Shown one piece after another: positions 1 to 6,297 of a stretch of DNA of 12,084 nt. Under the pieces are notes generated by a model. It ran no database searches and had not been told where the DNA came from. It saw only the letters and a list, made by a program, of their open reading frames with translations. This DNA is from JBGPBY01 sp041481485 (GTDB lineage Bacteria; Acidobacteriota; Terriglobia; 20CM-2-55-15): assembly GCA_041481485.1 (NCBI GenBank), contig JBGPBY010000191.1, forward strand, positions 1-12,084. Direction: 5' to 3'. Position 1 is the first letter of the stretch. Each line of letters begins with the position of its first letter. A program made the translations under genes and the position numbers.

Positions 1-75
1 CTACAGACGGAATCGCATTCCGTGCACGATGTCTTGATTACAAATCGTGCGCGGTCATAGACCGCGCCTACAGTC
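1..75. repeat. REP-like cluster of palindromic hairpins
   Basis: Three inverted repeats lie in a row in this non-coding stretch. They are CGGAAT/ATTCCG at 8-13 and 17-22, GCACGAT/ATCGTGC at 24-30 and 44-50, and GCGCGGTC/GACCGCGC at 49-56 and 60-67 with an ATA loop. CTACAG occurs at both 1-6 and 68-73, suggesting the end of one repeat unit at the window edge and the end of a second unit. Bases 42-74 recur at 7431-7463 with two mismatches, so this is a dispersed element and not a chance hairpin. It lies downstream of the minus-strand gene ending at 160 and could also act as a transcription stop or mRNA-stabilising structure. That role is inferred. Bases 76-159 show nothing further. Confidence 0.7.
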
Positions 76-159
76 ATTGGGTCATGCGGTAATCGCGCCA
101 AATGCATTAGACATCCCACAACAAATCATCCGACTGCTCACATTTGAAGACTTCCTGTA

Positions 160-1023
160 TCAGCGCGGGCGGTAGGTCATTCGAAATTCATCAGCGCCGA
201 GGAGCTTACCGAAGACGGCGCCAATCCCGCCGCCAATTCCGCTGCCGATGAGAGCATTTTGCACGGGATCACGAAACGCGGATCGTGTGTTCCTGGCTCG
301 CAGCACGCCCAATCCCGCTCCGGCGGCTGCCCCGATCACGAGGCCCTTCCATGTACCGGTTTTACGGTGACTGAGCGTCACGTCGCCCTGCTCAAACCGA
401 ACGACGTTCGATCCCGTCTTCACTTCGAATGCATTGGAAGTCGTACTCTCCACTTTGCCGCGTGTGACGTTAGCAGACGAATCGGTGACCACCACGGTTT
501 GCCCGTTTTTTGCCTCGAATAGCAGCCGCCGGAATTCTTCTAAGCGCGGAACATCGTAAATGACATGAGTTCGATTGAAGGCGTGATCCACCAGCAGTCC
601 GGCCCCAACGCCTGCAGGAATCAAGACCAACGGCCCGGATCCACCACCCTCATTATTGCTGATTGCAAGAAACGGCAGGCCAACGGCCAGTCCTCCGCCA
701 AGCCCGATCAGTCCTCCGAGAAGCATTCCTTTCCCTCTCCGTTCCACATGCACAACGAGATTGGATGGAATGTCCTGCCGCATTTTATCTTTGCGTATCG
801 CAAGTGAAGTATCCGTGACGTCGATGACGGATCCGCGAACCTCTGTTCCATCCGTCAAGACAACCTCCACGTTTTCTCCAACACGCAGGGTTTTTACCGA
901 TTTCCAATCCGCCGCTGCGGCCTGACCAGCAGCGGCCGGCGTGGCGCTTTGGGCTCCGAGACTAGCGGGTACTGTGAACATCAGAACGCAAACGAGCATC
1001 TGTGGCACAACATTCGTTTTCAT
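160..1023 (-). CDS. Exported protein with duplicated small beta-domain and glycine-rich hydrophobic segments
   Basis: The protein has 287 residues and no function I can name. The start at 1023 is chosen because GGAG lies five bases upstream and residues 1-24 form a signal peptide ending near SLGAQ. An upstream in-frame ATG at 1071 would bury that signal. Residues about 45-95 look like a small all-beta, Sm- or SH3-like unit (VVLTDGTEVRGSVIDV). A hydrophobic glycine-rich stretch follows (about 100-145, GLIGLGGGLAVGLPF). The same order repeats at about 174-218 (VVVTDSSANVTRGKVES) and 226-275 (GLVIGAAAGAGLGV, then GSGIGGGIGAVFG). The hydrophobic segments resemble glycine-zipper membrane segments, suggesting an envelope protein. 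It lies 69 bp downstream of the histidine kinase on the same strand, so co-transcription is possible. No catalytic motif is visible. Confidence 0.8.
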   Translation of the reverse strand: MKTNVVPQMLVCVLMFTVPASLGAQSATPAAAGQAAAADWKSVKTLRVGENVEVVLTDGTEVRGSVIDVTDTSLAIRKDKMRQDIPSNLVVHVERRGKGMLLGGLIGLGGGLAVGLPFLAISNNEGGGSGPLVLIPAGVGAGLLVDHAFNRTHVIYDVPRLEEFRRLLFEAKNGQTVVVTDSSANVTRGKVESTTSNAFEVKTGSNVVRFEQGDVTLSHRKTGTWKGLVIGAAAGAGLGVLRARNTRSAFRDPVQNALIGSGIGGGIGAVFGKLLGADEFRMTYRPR

Positions 1024-1092
1024 ATCAACTCCGACGCTTTGAAATGTCGCGAATAAATGCGCAGGAAACAAACGCCATGAAGGGTTGCCGCC

Positions 1093-3024
1093 TCAGGCAG
1101 TCGCTGCAGACCCGAAATTCAGACGGGGATGCCTGGGAGTGAGCGGGACCCGGGCCTGGATCGTTGTTCCGCGTTGAGGCTTCGAATCAATGGACAGTTG
1201 TCCGCCGACCAGCTTTAGCCTTTCCTTCATGCTGGTCAGTCCGAGTCCGCGTCCCAGGATGGCCTGATCTGGTTCAAAGCCAATTCCGAAATCACTTACG
1301 GTCAATATGATTTCGCCGGACTCGGCTCTTAGCGCAACGTGGAACTGCCGGACGCCGCTGTGCTTGATTGCGTTTTGCAGGGCTTCCTGCAATACGCGAA
1401 AAAGACACAAAGCGATTTCTGGTTGCAGCTTTTCCGGCAGGGTCTCGGCGTGAAAATCAATCATCACTCCCTGGCGTTCGGCGAGTTCTTTACAAAAGCC
1501 GCCCGCAGCCGATGAAAGCCCCAGATACTCCAGCTTTGATGAGTGCAGTCGATGGGAGAGCGCCTGAATGTCGCTTGTGAGATCTTCGGCCTGTTTGAAG
1601 GCGTCATTGAGCAACGATTCCATAGACCTCGGCGTCGAGGAGTAAACACGCTGCTTCAGGAAATTGATGTGCAAAGCCAGGGCCGCAGTGCGCTGAGTGA
1701 TGTCGTCGTGAAGTTCCCGGGCCAAACGGCTGCGCTCCTGTTCCTGAGCTTCGATCAGTTTTTGACTCAGCAAAGAGAGGGTCTCTTCGGCCAATTTCCG
1801 CTCCGTCACATCAATACATGATCCGATGTATCCCGCAAATGATCCGTCCACATTAAATCTTGGCACTCCATGATCGAGTATCCAGCGGAATTCTCCGTCA
1901 TGCCGTCTTAGCCGGTACTCCATACGGAACGGCTCGCGTCTATCGAATGCTTCATTGTAGGTTGCAAGGCATCTCTTCATGTCTTCCGGATGAACTCCCT
2001 CTGCCCAGCCGCCTCCCAACTCTGACTCGAAAGACTTGCCGGTGTACTCAAGCCAGCACTGGTTGAAATACATGCATTGTTTGTCGACCCCAGACATCCA
2101 GATCATTACCGGAGCGGCGTTCGCGACCAGGCGAAACCGTTCCTCACTTTCACGCATCGCGCGATCGGCTTCCCGTCGCATCGTATTATCCCGGAATCCG
2201 ACAACGATACCGACTGTGTTGCCGTCCCGCTTCAGTGGAGATGCACTGAAGACTACGGGAAAGAAGCTGCCATCTTTCCGAATAAACACATCTTCGTGCT
2301 CGCGGATTTCAATTCCCTTCTCCAGAATCTGCAGTCCCGGGCATTCGTTTGCAGGGAAAGTTGTGCCGTCCGGGTGCTTATAGTGAGTGACGTCATGCAT
2401 TTTCCTGCCGAGCAGTTCCGCATTCGTCCATCCGAACATGGTCTCTGCAGCAGGGTTGACGTAAGTCACGAGACCCTGCAAATCGAGGGTATACAGGCCT
2501 GCAGCCACGTTGTTCATTGCCAGCCGGAAACGTTCCTCGGTCTCGCGCACAGCCGCTTCGGACTTTTTCTTTTCGGTCACGTCTCGCGAGATTTTGACGG
2601 CGCTGACTATCCTGCCTCCCTTATCTTTCACGGGATAAACACCAATGGAGACGTCAATTCTCCTTCCGTCTTTTGTGAGGCGATTCGTTTCGAAATGCTC
2701 GACACGTTCGCCGGCTCTCAACCGCCTCATGATGTCTTTTTCTTCATCATGCAAGTCCGGCGGAATAATTATGGCGATGGGCTGACCGATCGCTTCGTCC
2801 GGCGTATAGCCGAAAATACGCTGGGCGGCTGAGTTCCAGGTTGAAATTACGCCGTCCAGGTTCTTGGAGATGATGGCGTCATTGGAGGCTTCTGCAATAG
2901 TCGAGATCTTCAGCCTTTCTTCACGCACCTTCGATAGTCGAACAATCAGAAAAGTCAGAACTACTAAGCATCCAAGGCCTCCAATCGCCGTGAGGGCGGC
3001 CGGATTCCCCAAAACCAACATCAT
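1093..3024 (-). CDS. Membrane-anchored multi-PAS sensor histidine kinase (HisKA_3/NarL-type)
   Basis: The protein has 643 residues. One transmembrane segment (about 7-29) is followed by three PAS domains with PAC-like ends: about 40-150 (ending KISRDVTEKK), 163-284 (ending VVGFRDNT) and 294-408 (ending SCIDVTERK). The dimerisation/phosphoacceptor region has the HisKA_3 box RLARELHDDITQR, with His439 as predicted phosphorylation site. An HATPase domain follows, with N-box QEALQNAIKHS (Asn551), DFGIGFEP at 578-585 and GRGLGL at 591-596. Enzymes of this class autophosphorylate and pass the phosphate to LuxR/NarL-type response regulators. No regulator gene is in the window, so the partner is unknown. 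No large periplasmic domain is present, so sensing is probably cytoplasmic or at the membrane through the PAS domains. No heme- or flavin-binding residues are obvious. ATG codons at 3024 and 3021 are both possible starts. An AAGGAAG stretch lies rather far upstream, so the exact start is uncertain by one codon. Confidence 0.93.
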   Translation of the reverse strand: MMLVLGNPAALTAIGGLGCLVVLTFLIVRLSKVREERLKISTIAEASNDAIISKNLDGVISTWNSAAQRIFGYTPDEAIGQPIAIIIPPDLHDEEKDIMRRLRAGERVEHFETNRLTKDGRRIDVSIGVYPVKDKGGRIVSAVKISRDVTEKKKSEAAVRETEERFRLAMNNVAAGLYTLDLQGLVTYVNPAAETMFGWTNAELLGRKMHDVTHYKHPDGTTFPANECPGLQILEKGIEIREHEDVFIRKDGSFFPVVFSASPLKRDGNTVGIVVGFRDNTMRREADRAMRESEERFRLVANAAPVMIWMSGVDKQCMYFNQCWLEYTGKSFESELGGGWAEGVHPEDMKRCLATYNEAFDRREPFRMEYRLRRHDGEFRWILDHGVPRFNVDGSFAGYIGSCIDVTERKLAEETLSLLSQKLIEAQEQERSRLARELHDDITQRTAALALHINFLKQRVYSSTPRSMESLLNDAFKQAEDLTSDIQALSHRLHSSKLEYLGLSSAAGGFCKELAERQGVMIDFHAETLPEKLQPEIALCLFRVLQEALQNAIKHSGVRQFHVALRAESGEIILTVSDFGIGFEPDQAILGRGLGLTSMKERLKLVGGQLSIDSKPQRGTTIQARVPLTPRHPRLNFGSAATA

Positions 3025-3357
3025 TTGCGAGATGGATACTTCCTTCGTCTTGCAGAGTTAATCCTAAAATAACCAAGAGCGCTGGTCGAAAAACCCGGCA
3101 GCGATCATTGGAGTCGTGCACGTTATCTCCAGCAAAGCGGCTGGATCTCAAACGCGCACTGATGGTGCGCTCTTCAAATCAAGTAATCTCTCCAGACAGC
3201 ACTGCCGCAGCGGCCCATCGATCGCAGCAAAACCCGTAATTTCTACCGTTGACCAACTGCACCGAATTCAAAGTCGCCTATCACTTTAACTATTGGAGTT
3301 CCTTGTCCTCTGTGATTAGAATTGCCGCCAACCCACTTCGACGGTCGGGAGGTCGTC
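3025..3357. other. Divergent intergenic region with short palindromes
   Basis: This 333-bp gap lies between the minus-strand kinase and the plus-strand VWFA gene and must hold both promoters. Visible structures are the palindrome CGTGCACG (3115-3122), the hairpin TCCAGC/GCTGGA (3128-3133 and 3140-3145) and the hairpin GCGCAC/GTGCGC (3154-3159 and 3165-3170, loop TGATG). They are clustered within 56 bp. They could be operator sites or a degraded repeat element. No coding sequence is convincing here and no clear minus-strand promoter was found. Confidence 0.5.
3293..3322 (+). promoter_or_regulatory. Candidate sigma70-like promoter for the VWFA gene
   Basis: The -10 candidate TAGAAT (3317-3322) matches five of six consensus bases. 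A weak -35 candidate TTGGAG (3293-3298) is 18 bp upstream. A start near 3329 would give a leader of about 30 nt that includes the ribosome binding site. The -35 match is poor, so this is tentative. Confidence 0.35.
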
Positions 3358-4416
3358 ATGCGATTGCGGCGCTATGTCTGGATGTTTACTCTTTCGTGCC
3401 TGGTGATTCTGCTTCGCATTCAAGCACAGGACACTCCTTTCACTTTGGATGTCGATGTGCCCGTCGTCTCACTCGACGCGGTTGTGCAGGATTTGAACGG
3501 GCGTCCCCAGTTTCAATTGACCAAAGAGGATTTTGAAATCCGCGAGGACGGAGAGCCGCGGGACATTCGCTTTTTCGGTGCGACGGAAACTCCCCGCAGC
3601 ACGATGTTGCTTTTTGACGTCACCGGGGTGATGGAATCTCAAGCGCCATTCATGGCGAAGGCAACGAATGTATTTCTGGCAAACCTGCGGGAGCAGGATC
3701 GCATTGCTGTTGCCACGATCGGCCCCCAAATGGATTTGCTGATGAACTTCAGAAAGGTGGAAAAGGGGAAGCCCTTCGACGTCAAGCTGCCGCCGACGCA
3801 AGTTGGATCCAATATTTATGAGTGCCTGGATGCGGCGGCAAGAAGACTCAGCAAGGAGCCAGGACGTAAGGTCATCGTCGCCTTGACCGACGGCCGGGAC
3901 ACGCTCATGTTCAACGAAACAAAAAGGCTGGGCGAAGTGGCGCAAATCGCCAATGACGACGATTTCAAGAAGCGTTTGTCCACTGCGCGGAAGCGAGGCG
4001 TGCCGTACTACATCATTGCTTTGGATACGGATCCGAGCTACTTGAAGGGGTATGACTATGAGTATGCCTATTTCAAAAATCCCAGTGGGTACAAAATTTC
4101 TCGAGAATTTGCGAATGGCAAACGGAGCAAAAACATCGCCGAGGAATACCTGGCCGGAGTGCGGTTGAGGCTCGAACAGCTGGCCACTGCAACCGGTGGG
4201 CGCGTCGTCTATCCAAGGTCGATGGAGGATGTCGTGGATATGTACAAACTGTTCGCCATAGAAATGGGCTATTCCTACAGCCTTGGATTTTCACCTAAGG
4301 CGGCAAACGACGGGAAGTTTCACAGCATCGAGGTCCGCGTCAAGGGGGATGGCCTCAAAGTAACTCAGTCTCGCAATGGCTATGGTACGGAGGCGTCCTC
4401 GAAAAGCTCCAGGTAG
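3358..4416 (+). CDS. Secreted VWFA-related protein (Acidobacterial VWFA family)
   Basis: The protein has 352 residues. The ATG at 3358 is chosen because GGGAGG lies just upstream and residues 1-24 then form a clean signal peptide (RLRRYVW, hydrophobic core, then QAQ). An in-frame ATG at 3322 would add 12 residues before it. Residues 30-75 form the N-terminal beta region typical of the family (VPVVSLDAVVQDLNGRP, then LTKEDFEIREDGEPRDI). The von Willebrand A-like fold follows, with MLLFDVTGVM at 83-92, IAVATIG at 116-122 and KVIVALTDGRD at 171-181. It ends with the family-typical YSYSLGFSP and a beta-rich tail. In canonical VWA domains DxSxS binds a metal. Here the motif is D-V-T-G-V, so the site lacks the last serine and may bind metal weakly. 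Function in this family is not established; an extracytoplasmic protein-interaction role is inferred. Confidence 0.9.
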   Translation: MRLRRYVWMFTLSCLVILLRIQAQDTPFTLDVDVPVVSLDAVVQDLNGRPQFQLTKEDFEIREDGEPRDIRFFGATETPRSTMLLFDVTGVMESQAPFMAKATNVFLANLREQDRIAVATIGPQMDLLMNFRKVEKGKPFDVKLPPTQVGSNIYECLDAAARRLSKEPGRKVIVALTDGRDTLMFNETKRLGEVAQIANDDDFKKRLSTARKRGVPYYIIALDTDPSYLKGYDYEYAYFKNPSGYKISREFANGKRSKNIAEEYLAGVRLRLEQLATATGGRVVYPRSMEDVVDMYKLFAIEMGYSYSLGFSPKAANDGKFHSIEVRVKGDGLKVTQSRNGYGTEASSKSSR

Positions 4417-4420
4417 CCAG

Positions 4421-4456
4421 TAACAATTCCTGACAATTCTTGACACAAACCTGACA
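4421..4456. promoter_or_regulatory. Phased TGACA direct repeats, possible response-regulator binding site
   Basis: TAACA at 4421 and TGACA at 4431, 4441 and 4452 are spaced 10, 10 and 11 bp apart, placing them on one face of the DNA helix. The first two units are near-identical 10-mers (TAACAATTCC and TGACAATTCT). Tandem half-sites with about 11-bp spacing are characteristic of OmpR/PhoB-family regulators. Pho boxes use TGTCA (the complement of TGACA) or TTAACA-like half-sites. TTGACA at 4440-4445 and CTGACA at 4451-4456 also resemble -35 elements, with CTATAC at 4477-4482 as a poor -10. The site lies about 225 bp before the next gene's start codon. The identity of any binding protein is inference. 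Confidence 0.4.
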
Positions 4457-4494
4457 GATTCCAGAAATTCACTGTGCTATACCAACGACGCAAA

Positions 4495-4537
4495 GTCAGC
4501 GTTGCGATGCAAATCACTGGATTTCCGCAACGCTGAC
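4495..4537 (+). other. Long leader hairpin (12-bp perfect stem plus inner stem)
   Basis: GTCAGCGTTGCG at 4495-4506 pairs perfectly with CGCAACGCTGAC at 4526-4537. Within the loop AAATC (4511-4515) pairs with GATTT (4520-4524), closing an ACTG tetraloop, so the whole folds as one extended hairpin with an asymmetric internal loop. It is not followed by a T-tract, which argues against a classical intrinsic terminator. It sits between the VWFA gene and the next gene, 142 bp before that gene's ATG. It could be a leader control element, an mRNA-stabilising structure or a palindromic repeat unit. The sequence alone does not decide. Confidence 0.55.
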
Positions 4538-4679
4538 AAACTCGTTTCATCTGAAAGCGGCGATCTGTCCGGCTGTTCCTGAACTCCAGGAAGCATCACA
4601 AAATCCGGACATGAACAAAACACAATCAGGATTCGAGTGTGACACAAGTCCGCTAACGTATTGCGCCGGAGGACACCTA

Positions 4680-5984
4680 ATGAAGCCGATCAAGTTGAAT
4701 TCGAATCATCCTGAGAACGCGAGACAACCGCTGGAGAATATTGCGCGGGTCTTCGCGAAACACAGACTCGCAGTTTACTTTGGAATTGTGGTGTGTGCGA
4801 TCTTCGCTTTCGCGCCCGGGAATTTCAATCAGAACAATGCAGCACCGAGTCAAAATTCCATCTTTAAACACGAATCGAGGCCGTGGACCGGCGGCACTTC
4901 TGAAAGTGCCGTCCGTGCTGCAAGGGGCGGCGCGACGATTCCGTTGTCGACATATTCGATTTCGGTCACGAAGGATAACGAGAAGAAGCCCCGCACGGGG
5001 ACGATTGTCGGGACCAGCCCATTTGCCTCATCTTTGTCCGGTTCCACTATTAACGCGGTTGTGATTCCCCTCATATTTACGATTGGAAGTTCAACCTTCG
5101 ATCCCACCGCACCGAACCCCACCAGCTGCGCGGACCCCGGCGCAATACCGATGGACCGGTTTATGACATCACCGCTGGTAGTACCCGTGCCCAATCTCAC
5201 ATTCAATGGAATCAATGTGGGAACAACGCAATTTACAGACGGGTTCATGCGCGCTGAATTCTGGAACACGATCACAGCCCAGGGCAAAGTTACGGCCAAT
5301 TACACGAACCCGATCAATTTCTCAGTTGCTGCGTCGCCTATTTTCATCAACCCGGGTTCGAATGGCATTACGACAGATCCCTCCACGAACAATTGTTTGT
5401 TGGGCGTTGTGTCGGATTCCTTTCTGACAAGCGAACTGCAGCATCAATTACAAGTCCTGACAGCTGCGAATGTCATTTCGACCACCAAGGCTGTATTCTT
5501 CATGATGACAAATGTCGCGCTCTCAACGGCGACTCCACCGACATTGCCTGGCACGCCGACCTGCTGCATCGGGGGTTATCACACCGCTACCGGATCCACG
5601 CCTCAATTCTGGTCCGTGATCAATTACAACTCGAGAGCCGTGATAAACGGTGTGCTGACCGGAACCGACACCGTGATCGCCTCCCACGAGATTGCGGAAT
5701 TCATGAACGATCCGCTGGGCAATAACGGAACTCCACTGTGGGGCGCGGTGGGTCAGGTGCCCGCTGGCTCATGTCAGGGCAATTTGGAGGTAGGCGATCC
5801 CCTCACAGGAACCTACGGGATCATTCACCTGAACGACTACGACTACCATCTGCAGGAACAAGCGTTCTTCAGTTGGTTTTTCAATTCCACGGCCACTCCT
5901 TCGCTAGGCGCGGGAGGCAAGTTCTCCTCGAACGGCACTTTCAGCGGACCATCGAAAATCTGTCCGCCGGGCGGAACGAACTGA
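4680..5984 (+). CDS. Secreted or membrane-anchored protein with zincin-like HExxE motif, function unknown
   Basis: The protein has 434 residues. The ATG at 4680 has GGAGG seven bases upstream; an in-frame ATG at 4611 lacks this support. Residues 1-29 are polar, then a hydrophobic segment (about 30-46, AVYFGIVVCAIFAFAP) acts as signal peptide or membrane anchor, so the bulk is predicted outside the cytoplasm. The middle is rich in Thr, Ser, Asn and Pro, as in exported beta-rich proteins. The notable motif is ASHEIAEFMNDPLG (334-347), with His336, Glu337 and Glu340, recalling zinc-peptidase active-site helices but with Glu in place of the second His of HExxH. Other striking segments are CCIGGYH (295-301), CQGNLEVGDPL (365-375) and YHLQEQAFFSWF (389-400). 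Five cysteines allow disulphides. I infer a possible metal-dependent peptidase or a non-catalytic relative; no substrate can be named. The gene appears monocistronic, closed by the hairpin at 6003-6036. Confidence 0.8.
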   Translation: MKPIKLNSNHPENARQPLENIARVFAKHRLAVYFGIVVCAIFAFAPGNFNQNNAAPSQNSIFKHESRPWTGGTSESAVRAARGGATIPLSTYSISVTKDNEKKPRTGTIVGTSPFASSLSGSTINAVVIPLIFTIGSSTFDPTAPNPTSCADPGAIPMDRFMTSPLVVPVPNLTFNGINVGTTQFTDGFMRAEFWNTITAQGKVTANYTNPINFSVAASPIFINPGSNGITTDPSTNNCLLGVVSDSFLTSELQHQLQVLTAANVISTTKAVFFMMTNVALSTATPPTLPGTPTCCIGGYHTATGSTPQFWSVINYNSRAVINGVLTGTDTVIASHEIAEFMNDPLGNNGTPLWGAVGQVPAGSCQGNLEVGDPLTGTYGIIHLNDYDYHLQEQAFFSWFFNSTATPSLGAGGKFSSNGTFSGPSKICPPGGTN

Positions 5985-6002
5985 CCAACGTTTGCAGAAC
6001 CA

Positions 6003-6036
6003 AGGAGCCGGAAAATGAAGTCGTTTTCCGGCTCCT
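6003..6036. terminator. Strong 13-bp hairpin, likely transcription terminator
   Basis: AGGAGCCGGAAAA (6003-6015) pairs perfectly with TTTTCCGGCTCCT (6024-6036) around an 8-nt loop. It begins 18 bp after the stop codon of the gene ending at 5984. The stem carries A and T runs at the loop side, but no T-run follows the hairpin. It is therefore not a textbook intrinsic terminator, although position and strength make a termination or 3'-end protection role likely. Confidence 0.65.
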
Positions 6037-6219
6037 GAGATCCTGGAATTTGGCAAAGTTGCTCCTTAGGGATTGCGAGCCTTCTTCCCTCTCCGATGAA
6101 ATCTCTTCTACCACTTTCCTTCGTGTGTTATCGCTTCTCGCGCGGCATTGTATTTGCCGACTCACCGCAGAATCCATCTCCGGGAACACGGCGGCATCCG
6201 ACTGTACAGCCACATCCGA
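6037..6219. other. Non-coding spacer, nothing recognised
   Basis: This stretch lies between the terminator-like hairpin and the promoter of the sugar-transport operon. I see no gene with a ribosome binding site, no repeat and no RNA gene here. A reading frame that crosses it starts inside the upstream gene and reads through the hairpin, so it is not credible. Confidence 0.5.
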
Positions 6220-6248
6220 TTGACTCCTATTGGGGCATCTGTTAGAAA
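6220..6248 (+). promoter_or_regulatory. Sigma70-like promoter of the carbohydrate transport operon
   Basis: TTGACT (6220-6225, five of six consensus bases) is followed after exactly 17 bp by TAGAAA (6243-6248, four of six). Transcription would start near 6255, about 30 nt before the GTG start of the ATPase gene. No obvious operator palindrome overlaps it, and no LacI-, AraC- or GntR-type regulator gene is in the window, so control of the operon is not explained by the visible sequence. Confidence 0.55.
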
Positions 6249-6282
6249 CCAACGCCGGATCATGCGTGAACAAGAGGTCAAC

Positions 6283-6297
6283 ATGTGGCGGGAATAG
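6283..6297 (+). other. Out-of-frame minimal ORF overlapping the ATPase start
   Basis: ATG TGG CGG GAA TAG starts two bases before the GTG start of the ATPase and would use the same ribosome binding site. Initiation at this ATG would yield a tetrapeptide and compete with the ATPase start. It may be chance; a translational brake is possible but unproven. Confidence 0.2.

Noticed and set aside
2077..2832. 251-residue plus-strand reading frame antisense to the kinase
   Set aside because: It lies fully inside the well-supported kinase gene, has no recognisable domain or ribosome binding site, and is explained as a shadow of the kinase codons.
3249..3254. TTGACC as -35 box of a promoter for the VWFA gene
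   Set aside because: No acceptable -10 hexamer lies 16-18 bp downstream. TAGAAT at 3317 is a better -10 candidate but is too far from it.
4495..4537. Intrinsic terminator of the VWFA gene
   Set aside because: The hairpin is strong but no T-run follows it, and it lies nearly 80 bp after the stop codon. It is kept as an unassigned leader structure.
5738..6223. 161-residue plus-strand reading frame crossing the end of the HExxE protein gene
   Set aside because: It starts in another frame of a supported gene and reads through the strong hairpin at 6003-6036, with no coding signs in the spacer.
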